The notes beneath the pieces were generated by a model. It was not told where the DNA came from. It ran no database searches and saw only the letters and a program-made list of their open reading frames with translations. From the NCBI RefSeq assembly GCF_021379005.1, contig NZ_CP075171.1, forward strand, positions 2,914,001 through 2,978,000: a stretch of DNA of 64,000 nt, in the 5' to 3' direction. Below, piece by piece: positions 1 to 11,596 of the stretch. The number at the start of each line of letters is the position of its first letter. Within the stretch, counting starts at the first letter, position 1. Source of the DNA: Leptodesmis sichuanensis A121 (GTDB lineage Bacteria > Cyanobacteriota > Cyanobacteriia > Leptolyngbyales > Leptolyngbyaceae). Position numbers and translations under genes: made by a program.

Positions 1-342
1 GCGTCCGGCTTCTCGTACCGCTGGATCAATGCCCATAATTCCGGTGTACGTATTGCGAATGATCGGGAGAAAAGAATAGAGCGTCAGAGCAATGATCGCA
101 GGCAACACCCCAATTCCCACCAGCGGAATCAGTAAGCCAAACAGCGCCAGACTGGGAATGGTCTGTAAAATATTCGCAACCGCCAGAATCGGTTGCCGCA
201 ATGATTTGTTCCGGGTAATCAAAATACCGAATGGCAGGCTGATGAGAATGGCTGTCGCGATCGCAATTCCCACCAGCAGCAAATGCTCCCCCGTTCGCTG
301 CACAATCTCCGACCCATACTTGAATAAAAAAAGGTCCTGCAT
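1..342 (-). CDS. ABC transporter permease, OpuB/ProW-like (partial)
   Basis: Inner-membrane permease of a glycine betaine/choline/carnitine-type osmoprotectant importer. The 114 codons present start at ATG 342 and run off the left edge, so the C-terminal part is missing. Visible are a hydrophobic segment near residues 20-40 (LLLVGIAIATAILISLPFG), the motif LQTIPSLALFGLLIPL and the cytoplasmic coupling-loop motif IRNTYTGIMGIDPAVREAG, which is typical of OpuB/ProW permeases. It lies 16 bp downstream of the ATPase gene on the same strand, so the two form an operon. The spacer between them is a heptamer repeat. No substrate-binding protein is in view; it may be fused to, or encoded beyond, the missing part. 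Family assignment is confident; the substrate is inferred. Confidence 0.88.
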   Translation of the reverse strand, partial: MQDLFLFKYGSEIVQRTGEHLLLVGIAIATAILISLPFGILITRNKSLRQPILAVANILQTIPSLALFGLLIPLVGIGVLPAIIALTLYSFLPIIRNTYTGIMGIDPAVREAGR

Positions 343-344
343 TC

Positions 345-385
345 CCAACCCCTATTTCCTATTCCCTATTCCCTACTCCCAGCGT
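345..385. repeat. heptamer tandem repeat (CCCTATT type)
   Basis: Short imperfect tandem run of CCCTATT/CCCTACT heptamers. It fills the gap between the ABC ATPase and permease genes and forms the last codons of the ATPase. It belongs to the same short-tandem-repeat type seen in many spacers of this window. Confidence 0.75.
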
Positions 386-1111
386 CCGCAGAAACGTCTG
401 AGCCTCTGGATGAGCCGATCGCGCAAACTCCTGCGGTATATCCAGTTCCACTAAGCGACCATCCTGCATCAGACCAATACGGGAAGCCAGCATAAACGCC
501 TCCTGCATATCATGGGTGACAAACACGACCGTTTTTCCCAGTTCCTGTTGCAGATGCTGAAACTCCTGCTGCAACTCCATGCGGGTAATCGGATCCAGTG
601 CCCCAAACGGTTCATCCATCAACAAAATTGGTGGATCCGCTGCCAGTGCCCGTGCCACACCCACCCGTTGCCGCTGACCTCCCGATAGTTGGTGCGGGTA
701 GCGAGTGGCAAACTGAGCCGGATCCAGTCCGACTAAATGGAGCAATTCATGGACACGGGATTTGATCTGCAGGGGCTTCCAACCCTGTAAGGTCGGCACT
801 AATCCCACATTTCGCTCGATCGTGAAGTGGGGAAACAAGCCCGTTTCTTGAATTACATAGCCAATTTGCCGCCGCAGTTGAATTGGATCCCAATCGGTGG
901 TTGCTTTACCCTGCACCCTTACCACTCCAGCCGTGGGGGTAATCAGGCGATTGATCAGTTTCATGGTGGTCGTCTTGCCGGAGCCACTGCGACCCAGCAA
1001 CACCAAAAATTCGCCTGCTTGAATGGTGAAATTCAAATCTGCCAGCAGCGATCGTCCTCCGACCACAAACTCAACCTGTTGAAATTCCACCAGCGGGCTA
1101 TCCGATCCCAT
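359..1111 (-). CDS. ABC transporter ATP-binding protein, OpuA/ProV class
   Basis: Cytoplasmic ATPase that powers the neighbouring osmoprotectant permease. The 250 residues carry a Walker A (GRSGSGKTT, 40-48), Q-loop (VIQETGLF, 86-93), ABC signature LSGGQRQRV (142-150), Walker B (ILLMDEPFGALD, 162-173) and H-loop His200. Unlike long ProV proteins it has no C-terminal CBS pair, so it is the short form. ATG at 1111 is the only good start. The last codons (LGVGNRE, stop) come from the GGGAATA heptamer tract that follows, so the repeat supplies both the C-terminus and the stop codon. It is the first gene of the operon with the permease. Confidence 0.9.
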   Translation of the reverse strand: MGSDSPLVEFQQVEFVVGGRSLLADLNFTIQAGEFLVLLGRSGSGKTTTMKLINRLITPTAGVVRVQGKATTDWDPIQLRRQIGYVIQETGLFPHFTIERNVGLVPTLQGWKPLQIKSRVHELLHLVGLDPAQFATRYPHQLSGGQRQRVGVARALAADPPILLMDEPFGALDPITRMELQQEFQHLQQELGKTVVFVTHDMQEAFMLASRIGLMQDGRLVELDIPQEFARSAHPEAQTFLRTLGVGNRE

Positions 1112-1520
1112 GCACTCCAGATCCTTCTGCGATCGTTATCCCTTACCCTACCACTATCCTTTGGTTGTGCAAGGACAGGCAAGCCAGATGTGGCGATTAA
1201 ACAATTCGTTGGGGAAAACTTTGTAAGTCAGGATCTCACTGCTCGGGAGGAGCGTTCATTTCTTCATGAAGATATTTAGAAAATCTAAACTATCTCTAAA
1301 GTTTTATTGATGCTTCTCATAGGTAGGTAGATAATACTACTTAGTTTGGGCGATAGATGCTCTAGGGCTTGTTCTGCAGAGTCAGGTCTATATCAGACCG
1401 TTCCCTGAAGCTGTAGCAGGCTCATGGTTTGTCTTGAGGATCTGTGACAGCGATCGCCCTGTGTCTGCTTCCCTGGATATTGAATTTTAGATTTGAGTGG
1501 CTTAATTTTAGGTTTTTAAC
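1112..1520. other. 409-bp divergent intergenic region
   Basis: Gene-free stretch between the minus-strand ABC ATPase and the plus-strand zinc-ribbon gene. It must hold both promoters. I see no convincing RNA gene or repeat, only AT-rich patches around 1270-1340 and one HIP1 variant near 1450. Confidence 0.5.
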
Positions 1521-1709
1521 ATGAACACGATTAGTATTACCGAGATTTGTTGTCCCAACTGTGGTAAACCTGCAGAGCGGCATACCCTGCTGCTGGAGAA
1601 ATTAATTCGGACACAATGCCCAGCCTGCGACTATTTGATGATCCTGTGTGCTCAAACCGCAAAAGTTGTAGAAGCTTACGCACCAGGAATCTCCGCCTCG
1701 CACGGTTAA
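1521..1709 (+). CDS. small zinc-ribbon protein (62 aa)
   Basis: A 62-residue protein with two Cys pairs, CPNCG (residues 11-15) and CPAC (34-37). The spacing fits one structural zinc site of the rubredoxin/zinc-ribbon type. Similar short cyanobacterial proteins are often mislabelled as PriA helicase because of the ribbon; nothing of a helicase is present. The conserved-looking tail [10 protein letters not shown] suggests a maintained family. ATG 1521 follows an AT-rich leader without a strong Shine-Dalgarno. It is convergent with rlmN and overlaps its stop by 4 bp. The function is unknown. Confidence 0.75.
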   Translation: MNTISITEICCPNCGKPAERHTLLLEKLIRTQCPACDYLMILCAQTAKVVEAYAPGISASHG

Positions 1710-2929
1710 GCTTGGGATGGGAAGGCGATCGCGGAAGCCCGTAACTGTCCACAGGCGGCATCCGCTTCCAGCCCACGGGAATAGCGAACACTGACGGCAA
1801 TGTGATGTTTTTTCAGCGTGGCAACAAAGGCTTGAATGCGCTGTTCACTGGGGCGCTGGTAATCCACTTCCTGAATTGGATTGTAGGGAATCAAATTCAC
1901 ATGGGTTTGGAAACCGCGCAGGTGTTTGGCTAACTCTTGTGCATGTTCTGGTTCATCGTTCAATCCTGCCAGCAGAATGTATTCAAAGGTCACTCGCCGA
2001 CCTGTAATCCGCACATACTCCCGGCATTCGTCCAGAAGGGCGGCGATCGGGTAGGAGTGAGCACTGGGAATCAGCCGTTCCCGCAGCGCCTGATTAGAGG
2101 CATGGAGACTAACCGCCAGCGTCACCTGAAGATGATGCTCCGCAAATCGGCGAATCCGGCCAGGAATCCCAACAGTAGAAACGGTGATCATCCGCTGACC
2201 AATCCCCACATCCTGATTCAGACAGCGAATTGCCGCCACCACTGCATCGGTGTTCAGCAACGGTTCCCCCATGCCCATAAACACAATGTTGCTGACCCGG
2301 TGCTGAAAGTCTGACTGGACTGTCAGCACCTGATCGACAATTTCATGGACTGCCAGGTTACGAGTAAATCCACCTTTCCCAGTCGCACAAAAATCACACG
2401 CCATCGGACAACCCACCTGGGAAGAGACACAAACGGTGAGGCGATCGAGAGAGGGAAGTTTTGAGTTTTGAGTTTTGAGTTGTGAATTGGATGGTTCGTA
2501 GCTCGTCGTTCGTGTTGCTGGAGTCTTGTCGAGTTTTAAGTTTTGTGGGTTAAGTTGACCTCCAAATTCAGAACTGAGAACTGAGAACTGAGAACTCTTC
2601 TTATACGTCGGCATTCCCACCGTTTCAATAATATGACCATCGGCCAGACTTAGCAGGAATTTGACGGTGCCATCGGAGGCAACGGAGCGATAGTGAATGG
2701 TGGAGCGACCCAGAGGAACATTCGGTAGTTCAGAACGCCATTGTTTGGGAAAGACGGAAATATCAGTGAACGATCGCACTCCTTTCTGATAAATCCACTC
2801 ATGCAGTTGCTTAGCCCGGTAGGCGGGCTGTCCCTGTTGTTGTACCCAGGCGGTCAGTTCAGCCAGGGATTGCCCCAATAAGGGCTTGGAGGTGAGAATG
2901 GGCAATTTTGAATCAGTGGCGATCGTCAT
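1706..2929 (-). CDS. rlmN: 23S rRNA (adenine-C2)-methyltransferase RlmN
   Basis: Radical-SAM enzyme that methylates C2 of A2503 in 23S rRNA and A37 of some tRNAs. The [4Fe-4S] motif is C174-P-M-A-C178-D-F-C181, and the conserved C-terminal Cys of the ADAACGQL motif is C393. At 407 residues it is about 50 longer than usual. Residues 111-159, between the N-terminal accessory domain (ends [10 protein letters not shown]) and the barrel ([14 protein letters not shown]), are repeat-derived, with SSQFSVLSS and [10 protein letters not shown] cycles. All catalytic residues are intact, so it is probably functional. Its ATG overlaps the crtB stop (ATGA), implying translational coupling to crtB. Confidence 0.95.
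   Translation of the reverse strand: MTIATDSKLPILTSKPLLGQSLAELTAWVQQQGQPAYRAKQLHEWIYQKGVRSFTDISVFPKQWRSELPNVPLGRSTIHYRSVASDGTVKFLLSLADGHIIETVGMPTYKKSSQFSVLSSEFGGQLNPQNLKLDKTPATRTTSYEPSNSQLKTQNSKLPSLDRLTVCVSSQVGCPMACDFCATGKGGFTRNLAVHEIVDQVLTVQSDFQHRVSNIVFMGMGEPLLNTDAVVAAIRCLNQDVGIGQRMITVSTVGIPGRIRRFAEHHLQVTLAVSLHASNQALRERLIPSAHSYPIAALLDECREYVRITGRRVTFEYILLAGLNDEPEHAQELAKHLRGFQTHVNLIPYNPIQEVDYQRPSEQRIQAFVATLKKHHIAVSVRYSRGLEADAACGQLRASAIAFPSQA
2455..2600 (-). repeat. in-frame heptamer insertion within rlmN
   Basis: On the coding strand, AGTTCTC heptamers (translated SSQFSVL) are followed, after a non-repeat stretch, by CTCAAAA heptamers (LKTQNSK). The same heptamers fill spacers elsewhere in the window. 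The tract is in frame and stop-free only in the orientation present. Confidence 0.85.
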
Positions 2930-3858
2930 AGAACTGCGGCTCTCAAACGAGCGATCGGCAGGTAGGTCAGCTTTTGCGGGCCAGGGACGTAGGCGCGTTT
3001 GCGGAAGACATCATACTGGTTGCGTTCAATCACATCCAGAATGCCGCGATACAGCATCAGGGCCGCCCACACTGGGAAACGGGCATCAGGGCTGAGGGCA
3101 CTAATTCCCGACTCGGCGGAGGCATAGAACTTTCTGGCCCGCTGAATTTGAAATTTCATCAGGCTGCGCCAGCGTTCATCCACCACCCCATTAAACAGAT
3201 CCGCTTCTGTGTAATTGAATAGGGCCAGGTCTTCCAACGGCAGGTAAATCCGCCCTCGACGAGCATCTTCTCCCACGTCACGCAGGATATTGGTGAGTTG
3301 GTTGGCAATTCCCAGGGCGATCGCTTCTTCTGTTGGATCTCGCTGCTCATTCCGGTACACATCCCAGGGAGCCGTCCGAACGGTGGTATCCACACCCATC
3401 ACGGGAGTCGTCATTAAGCCCACCGTACCCGCCACCCGGTAGCAATACAGGTTCAACTCTTCAAAAGTTTCGTAGCGGGAGCGATACAAATCCATGCGTT
3501 GTCCCGCAATCATGTCACGAAACGGTTGGATATCGACGGGGAATCGTTCCAGGGTATCCACCAAAGCCACATCGGCATCTTCGATCGGCGTACCTGCAAA
3601 GATCGACTCCAGTTGGGACTCCCACTGATCTAGCGTCTCATCAGTGGTAAAACTGGCACGGGGGCCATCCACTAATTCATCCGTCCGCCGACACCAGACA
3701 TAGATGGCCCAGATGGCTCGTCGCTTTTCCTCCGGCATCAACAAAGTGCCCAGGTAAAAGGTTTTGGAATACTTTGCGGTGATTTGACGGCAAAGCTCGT
3801 AGGAATCCTCAATGGATGCCAGGGGTGTGACACGAGAATGGTCAGGCAGTTTTAGCAT
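2926..3858 (-). CDS. crtB: 15-cis-phytoene synthase CrtB
   Basis: Condenses two geranylgeranyl diphosphates into phytoene, the first committed carotenoid step, probably at the membrane surface. It shows the trans-isoprenyl synthase Asp motifs: the first in [13 protein letters not shown] and the second in [25 protein letters not shown] 3858 ([10 protein letters not shown]) is preferred over a TTG at 3879 because it gives the usual length of about 310 residues and N-terminus. crtP lies 187 bp upstream on the same strand and rlmN overlaps downstream, so crtP-crtB-rlmN is probably one transcription unit. The leader holds a small hairpin, GGACTC/GAGTCC, near 3898-3918. Confidence 0.96.
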   Translation of the reverse strand: MLKLPDHSRVTPLASIEDSYELCRQITAKYSKTFYLGTLLMPEEKRRAIWAIYVWCRRTDELVDGPRASFTTDETLDQWESQLESIFAGTPIEDADVALVDTLERFPVDIQPFRDMIAGQRMDLYRSRYETFEELNLYCYRVAGTVGLMTTPVMGVDTTVRTAPWDVYRNEQRDPTEEAIALGIANQLTNILRDVGEDARRGRIYLPLEDLALFNYTEADLFNGVVDERWRSLMKFQIQRARKFYASAESGISALSPDARFPVWAALMLYRGILDVIERNQYDVFRKRAYVPGPQKLTYLPIARLRAAVL

Positions 3859-4044
3859 GTCCCCAGGAACACTCAACAAACAGAGCAGGCCAGACTGGAC
3901 TCAGAGATACCGAGTCCTGCATCAGCAGGATTATAAGTTTTCAATATCGCATGAGCCATAGATCCTTAAACCGTCTAATTTCATCAGTGGTCAGATGATT
4001 CATTGGCCATATAAATAGACCATCATCTATAACAGTCTTGTTTA

Positions 4045-5966
<1,922 letters not shown>

Positions 5967-8900
5967 ATGAAGGCATCCGATCGACCCACCCGCCTCCACC
6001 ATTACTACGAGCAAATTAGCGCGATTATTTTGAATCGGCAAAACCCCATTACCGGGCTACTCCCCGCCAGTACGGCTGTGAATGCTCATGGAGACTACAC
6101 CGATGCCTGGGTGCGGGATAATGTGTATAGCATTCTGGCGGTTTGGGGGTTGGCGCTGGCTTACCGGAAAGTGGATGATGACAGTGGCCGCACTGTGGAA
6201 CTGGAATACAGCGTCGTCAAACTGATGCGGGGGCTGCTGTTTGCCATGATGCGGCAGGCAGCCAAGGTGGAATCGTTCAAAGAAACCCAATCCCCTTTAG
6301 ATGCGCTGCACGCCAAATATGACACGGCCACAGGAGATGTTGTGGTTGGCGATGATGCCTGGGGCCATTTACAACTGGACGCAACCTCAATTTTTCTCTT
6401 GATGCTGGCCCAGATGACTGCATCTGGTCTGCACATTATTTTTAATACGGACGAAGTGAATTTCATTCAAAACCTCGTCTACTACATTGGGCGGGCCTAT
6501 CGCACTCCGGACTATGGCATCTGGGAGCGGGGCAACAAAATTAACCACGGCAATCCAGAGTTAAATGCTAGTTCTGTAGGCATGGCAAAAGCGGCTTTAG
6601 AAGCTATGAATGGCCTGAATCTCTATGGCGTGCAGGGAGGCCAAACCTCCGTCATCCATGTGATGCCTGATGAAATTGCCCGTACCCGAATCACGCTGGA
6701 ATCGCTGCTACCGAGGGAATCCAGTTCCAAGGAAGTGGATGCGGCGCTATTGAGTGTGATTAGCTTTCCGGCCTTTGCCGTGGATGATGGGCAGTTATGC
6801 GATCGCACCCGCCAGAAAATTATTGACAAACTCCAGGGACGCTACGGCTGTAAACGGTTTCTCCGGGATGGCCATCAGACCGTGATTGAAGATACCACCC
6901 GCTTGCACTATGAACCCTGGGAATTAAAGCAATTTGAACATATTGAGTGCGAGTGGCCGTTGTTCTTTACCTATTTGTTGTTAGATGGCGTGTTTCGGGG
7001 CGATCGCCAGCAAGTTGAGGACTACCAGACCCGCCTAGAGGGATTATTAGTCGAGCGGGATGGTCTGAAACTATTGCCAGAGCTTTACTATGTGCCGAAA
7101 GCGGCGATCGCCGCTGAGAAAAAAGCGCCCCAGAGCCAGACTCGCCTCCCGAACGAAAACATTCCCCTGGTTTGGGCACAGAGTTTGTACCTGTTGGGCC
7201 AGATGCTGAGTGAAGGATTGTTGTCCGTAGGTGATGTAGATCCTCTGGGACGGCATCTGCATGTGCGGCAGCAAAGAACGCCGATCGTCCAAATTGCTCT
7301 TTTGGCTGAGGATGAAGCCCTGCAATCGAAGCTGGCCATGTACGGGATTGATACCCAAACCCCCACCCAACTCGAACCGATTCAAGTCCGGCAGGCGAAA
7401 GATCTGGCCGCTGCCTACACCCAGATTGGCCGCAACGACAAACTGAAACTCACGGGCCGCCCCTTCCGCCGTTTACGTAGCCTGACCACCTCCCGCATCT
7501 TCCGGATTTGCGGTAACACCACCGTCTTCCTGCCCTCCTTTCTGGATCAACAGCTTTATCTCACCCTGGATCCCCATTTCCTGGTGAGTCAGATGCGATC
7601 GGAACTGGCCCACATTCAGCGCCACTGGAATCAGTTGGGCCGCCCCACGATGACCCTGCTACTGACCCATTCCATGCTCAAGACGGAGGATGACGGTAGC
7701 GGCGATACCTTCCCTATCCTCACCCTGCTGAAGGAACTCCAGGAGGGCAACTGTAATGGCGTACAGGTAAAACTGGGACGGCTCAACCAGTTAATGCTTA
7801 CCGCCTGTGTTGAGCGGATCGGCTTCCTGCACGACTTTGAATTTGCCCAATCGCCCGTCCAGGATGCCCGTCCCACGGAAGTCTTCCTGGCCTTTGATCC
7901 CGACAAAAACTTTCCCCTCAGCATTACCCAGGAGTTCAAGCTGGAGGTGGAAACAGAGATCAGCCCATTGCTCAAGAGCCTGCGGCAGTCCGTTAACCTG
8001 TACGAGCAGTTTGAATTGTTGAGTACACTGGTGCGGCTGAAGGGGCTGGATTTCGATACCGGATTAGGCCAGCCCGATCGCCCTGTCACTGTGGAACAAC
8101 TGCTGGGTGAAATCTATGTCAAAGCAGACAGTTTAAAGCTGTGGGGCATCCTGCGTGGAGTCGCGGGTGTGTGTGACAAGATGACGATTAACCTGGTGGA
8201 CGCGGTGACGGACATTTTAGTTCGACAAAAGCAAATCGCTGTAGGCCGTTCCTACAACGAAGCCTCCCTGATTACCCAACCGCTCTCGCCCCAGGAAATG
8301 ATGGAAAAACTGCGAGAGTTTTGCCGGGAGGATATCCGCGATCGGGTTCTGACCCAGGAAATTCTGGTTTACCTGAGCTTGCTGATTAAATCCGAACCTT
8401 CCCTGTTTGATGGTCTGCTGACGCTGCGGGTTGGCTACCTGATCCTGTTGCTGACCACGAAACTGGCTCAGGAGCGGCAGATTACTCAGGATGAAGCCTA
8501 TGAGCAACTGATGCAACTCAGCCCTCACGAAATGCAAACCCGCCTGTATCAGGTACTAAAAGGGTATGAGGACGTGAACCAGACCCTCTTCCAGCAGGAA
8601 TCGTTGAAGGTATCTCAACGGGAGCAAGACATCGATTGGGCCGTAGACCTAAATGCCGTTGAAGCCAAATCAACTGACCAGAATTGGTTACACAAGCGCC
8701 AACTGGATGGAGCCTTGAACCGGGTGCCGCAGGGCTTTTATCCGAAGGTCTGGACAGTTCTGAAGCACTGTAAAGGCTTGGTGATTGGCGATAAGTTAGA
8801 ACGTCGCAACCGTTTGGAAAGTGAACCTCTGCTGGCTGAAATGACCCCTGGCGAGAAAAACTTTGCCCTCCGGGTAGAACATCTGCTGAACAAAATCCAG

Positions 8901-9248
8901 GCTCCCGAATATCGCCAGGTGAACATTGAAGCCCTGATGGAACTGGCCGCTTTTTCTGAACGCAATCCAGATCTGTACATCGAAGAATACATTGTCCTGG
9001 ATGTTCTGATTGGGCACGCGGTACGGCTGGCCTGGTTATCCCAGCATCCCGGGCAGGACGATCGCTACGACGAGTTCAAAGCATCGGCATGGCGCAGCTT
9101 TTATGCCAGTTCGCCCTACGACTGCGCCACCCATATTGTCAACGCTCTCCGCTTCCTGATTCACCTGGCCCAAACCACGAAACAAAAGACTCCGATTTTT
9201 GGAGCCGAACCCTTACAGGAGGAGGAAGAATCTAACAGAGCATTTTGA
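5967..9248 (+). CDS. GH15 / phosphorylase b kinase alpha-beta-like protein
   Basis: A 1,093-residue cytoplasmic protein resembling the regulatory subunits of eukaryotic phosphorylase kinase. The N-terminal (alpha/alpha)6 glucoamylase-like domain (about 1-420) includes TGLLPASTAVNAHGDYTDAW, VRDNVYS, YGIWERGNKINHG and LNASSVGMAKAALEA. The remainder resembles the C-terminal region of that family. Whether it hydrolyses glucan or only binds and regulates is not clear from sequence. ATG 5967 is chosen over GTG 5961 because AGGAG (5957-5961) sits at proper spacing. It stands alone, divergent from crtP and convergent with the patatin gene. With the GH57 gene nearby it hints at glycogen metabolism. 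Confidence 0.88.
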   Translation: MKASDRPTRLHHYYEQISAIILNRQNPITGLLPASTAVNAHGDYTDAWVRDNVYSILAVWGLALAYRKVDDDSGRTVELEYSVVKLMRGLLFAMMRQAAKVESFKETQSPLDALHAKYDTATGDVVVGDDAWGHLQLDATSIFLLMLAQMTASGLHIIFNTDEVNFIQNLVYYIGRAYRTPDYGIWERGNKINHGNPELNASSVGMAKAALEAMNGLNLYGVQGGQTSVIHVMPDEIARTRITLESLLPRESSSKEVDAALLSVISFPAFAVDDGQLCDRTRQKIIDKLQGRYGCKRFLRDGHQTVIEDTTRLHYEPWELKQFEHIECEWPLFFTYLLLDGVFRGDRQQVEDYQTRLEGLLVERDGLKLLPELYYVPKAAIAAEKKAPQSQTRLPNENIPLVWAQSLYLLGQMLSEGLLSVGDVDPLGRHLHVRQQRTPIVQIALLAEDEALQSKLAMYGIDTQTPTQLEPIQVRQAKDLAAAYTQIGRNDKLKLTGRPFRRLRSLTTSRIFRICGNTTVFLPSFLDQQLYLTLDPHFLVSQMRSELAHIQRHWNQLGRPTMTLLLTHSMLKTEDDGSGDTFPILTLLKELQEGNCNGVQVKLGRLNQLMLTACVERIGFLHDFEFAQSPVQDARPTEVFLAFDPDKNFPLSITQEFKLEVETEISPLLKSLRQSVNLYEQFELLSTLVRLKGLDFDTGLGQPDRPVTVEQLLGEIYVKADSLKLWGILRGVAGVCDKMTINLVDAVTDILVRQKQIAVGRSYNEASLITQPLSPQEMMEKLREFCREDIRDRVLTQEILVYLSLLIKSEPSLFDGLLTLRVGYLILLLTTKLAQERQITQDEAYEQLMQLSPHEMQTRLYQVLKGYEDVNQTLFQQESLKVSQREQDIDWAVDLNAVEAKSTDQNWLHKRQLDGALNRVPQGFYPKVWTVLKHCKGLVIGDKLERRNRLESEPLLAEMTPGEKNFALRVEHLLNKIQAPEYRQVNIEALMELAAFSERNPDLYIEEYIVLDVLIGHAVRLAWLSQHPGQDDRYDEFKASAWRSFYASSPYDCATHIVNALRFLIHLAQTTKQKTPIFGAEPLQEEEESNRAF

Positions 9249-9271
9249 AAACTCCTCCTCTCGTCCCCTAT

Positions 9272-11527
9272 TTAACTCAAATCGTCCTCAATTGACTTCG
9301 CCACACAACTATTGTGATTTCGAACATCCAGAGTAGAAACTTGGTGACTAAAGGTTTTCCTAAAGTCCTCAGCATTACATTGATTTGGCTTAGGAGTCTG
9401 GGTATAGATAAATTCTTTTGTTGTAGTGGCAAGCTGCCATCCAAGCGGCAGTTTGATCTGCATTTTGGGATTGGCTTTTTGCAGCATCAAGGTTCTGAAA
9501 TTCAGTTTGAAGGGATCACTAATCCCCTCGTTGAGCGTATAGGTTGACAACTCGATCGCACTCAGGCTGCGAGCTTCACGAGCACTAAACAACGTTTGGA
9601 TAGGCGACAAAAGCTCATTCAGACCTGAAGACTTTATTAGTTCGACCGAATTGTCCCTTGGCTGATCCCCGATCGCTACATAAATCAATTTGAAGCTTTT
9701 ACCATACCCTTCCAGCTTCTGCAAAGTGCGGCCAATATCGATGGCAGTAGGAGTGCCTGAATTATCAAAATAACCCCCATCAGCCAGACGTAATTTGCTG
9801 CCATCACTACTTCGTTTGTACCAGCCAACTGGCGTGACAAATGGAAATCTGGCACTCAGCCCCGCCGCTGTACTCAACCTTAAATCCAACTTACTTTCAT
9901 CAAGCACAATATTCTCTTGAGTTGGCAACACAATCTTAAAGGGACTAATCACCAAGCGTTTGCCACTTTCAACCACAGTCGTATTCAGTACCAGGGCAGG
10001 GGCAATTCCTTGCGGATGCCAATGTTGGTAGAAAGACAGCTTAAAAGGATTTTCATGCCCCTTAAGGGATAATCGATCCCAGGCATTTTCAAAGGCAACT
10101 TCCAGACCATTTGCCCTATCCCAATCATAAATAGAGAAGGGAATAAACCTTTGAATCAAGTCAGGAAATAAGCCAAGCGTGAGTAGGGGAGAGAGCAAAT
10201 CTTGCTCAAAAATCTTACTCACTTTTTCACTTAAAGTTGGACTCTGATCAGCAGTTTCCTTGATGACACTGACAAAGGCTGATGCCCCCAGACTACCGCC
10301 AGAAACACCACTAATCGCAAAAAGGTGCTGGGGAAAGCTCGGAATATAGTCGGCCAGTTGTGCCAGAGCGGTTGCGGCATGGTAGGCTGCAAAGATTCCA
10401 CCCCCTTGAGCAGAAGCAATATAAACAGGATAGGGTTTTCCCGAATATTTCTGGCGATCGGGACGGCTGGCTAACCAGTGCTTGAAACTATCTTCTAAAG
10501 AAGGGAGCGGCAGATCCTGAGACTTTACACTCTGCCTGAACTGATGATTATCGTTGAGATTAAAAATGCTGGAAAAAACAACTAGACCAATCAGGATGGT
10601 TAGGACTGGAATATTCTGTTGTAATGCCCAGTTATAAATGACGGACAAGACGACTACAAGAATTGTCAATGAAATAGCAATCACCCCGATCGCTCCGACT
10701 TGGCTGGGAATAGCAGTAGGAGGCAGAAACAACACGAAAATTACAGCAGTTAAGAGTGAGGCAATACACCAGGTAAGAATTGTTGTGCCTAACTTTGAAT
10801 CTTGCTCGGGATCTTGCTCTGCATGCCAGGAATAAAGCACCAGGTTAAGTAATGGTGACAAAATCAAAACGGCCACCACACCCAGAGAAAATTTTGAATC
10901 GGTAGCTGCAGCAATCAGGGGCAAAGAAAAAGCACTAAAAGTAATATAAGCAGCATTGGTAAACCCAACTTCAAAACCTGGGTTAAACAGACCTTTCCCT
11001 TGGGATTTAGCACCTAAGAAGTATTGTCTGAATAAGACAGTACGATAAACAAATAGGAAGAATAGGATAATTGCAGTACCCAGGCTTAAAATCATCCAAA
11101 TCATCAGGAAGGCTCTTACACCTTCATTGATAGATTGCTTCCAGGCTTCCAAAATACCGAAGCTGAGGCCCAGAATTGGAACAATTCCCAAAAGTCTTGG
11201 CCCCCAGTTCGCTAAAAAGCTTTGGCACTGATTTTGTTCATCAGTGTCACATTGTTCTAATACCAGAAATCGGGAAGTATACCAGACAAAAACAGTTAGT
11301 GCGGACACAGACAGTGTTGCTATGGCAGCCTGATATAGATTGCTGTCCAGGGCAATTGAACGATACACCTCTATGGCCTGCTCAACCTTTGTCAAAATCA
11401 GGTAGGTTACTAAAGCGATCGTCGTTTGTACCCTTAAACGGATGAGAAATTGAAAGATTGGTTTAATCCATTGCTCTATAAAAGCCGCGATTTTTTGAAT
11501 GGACTCATTTAAAGCAGATGCTTTCAT
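9272..11527 (-). CDS. patatin-like phospholipase with N-terminal membrane domain
   Basis: A 751-residue integral membrane protein. About the first 340 residues hold a series of hydrophobic segments (for example ALVTYLILTKVEQAI, AIILFFLFVYRTVLF, TILIGLVVFSSIFNL). A patatin domain follows: oxyanion-type AQGGGIFAAYHA, nucleophile elbow GVSGGSLG (Ser near residue 407) and the dyad Asp in LADGGYFDNSG (near 583). The Ser-Asp dyad is intact, so lipid acyl hydrolase activity is likely, acting from the membrane. The start is ATG 11527. It is in the same direction as guaD but 69 bp away, with no sign of functional linkage. Confidence 0.88.
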   Translation of the reverse strand: MKASALNESIQKIAAFIEQWIKPIFQFLIRLRVQTTIALVTYLILTKVEQAIEVYRSIALDSNLYQAAIATLSVSALTVFVWYTSRFLVLEQCDTDEQNQCQSFLANWGPRLLGIVPILGLSFGILEAWKQSINEGVRAFLMIWMILSLGTAIILFFLFVYRTVLFRQYFLGAKSQGKGLFNPGFEVGFTNAAYITFSAFSLPLIAAATDSKFSLGVVAVLILSPLLNLVLYSWHAEQDPEQDSKLGTTILTWCIASLLTAVIFVLFLPPTAIPSQVGAIGVIAISLTILVVVLSVIYNWALQQNIPVLTILIGLVVFSSIFNLNDNHQFRQSVKSQDLPLPSLEDSFKHWLASRPDRQKYSGKPYPVYIASAQGGGIFAAYHAATALAQLADYIPSFPQHLFAISGVSGGSLGASAFVSVIKETADQSPTLSEKVSKIFEQDLLSPLLTLGLFPDLIQRFIPFSIYDWDRANGLEVAFENAWDRLSLKGHENPFKLSFYQHWHPQGIAPALVLNTTVVESGKRLVISPFKIVLPTQENIVLDESKLDLRLSTAAGLSARFPFVTPVGWYKRSSDGSKLRLADGGYFDNSGTPTAIDIGRTLQKLEGYGKSFKLIYVAIGDQPRDNSVELIKSSGLNELLSPIQTLFSAREARSLSAIELSTYTLNEGISDPFKLNFRTLMLQKANPKMQIKLPLGWQLATTTKEFIYTQTPKPNQCNAEDFRKTFSHQVSTLDVRNHNSCVAKSIEDDLS

Positions 11528-11596
11528 AATGTTTCACCTCGACTTTATCTGGACTCCACTCATCATCTATTGGCTGTGTTTCTATCCCTTTTGTTT

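Noticed and set aside
827-1279. 150-codon plus-strand ORF
   Set aside because: Overlaps the well-supported ABC ATPase on the other strand; it has no ribosome site or recognisable domain.
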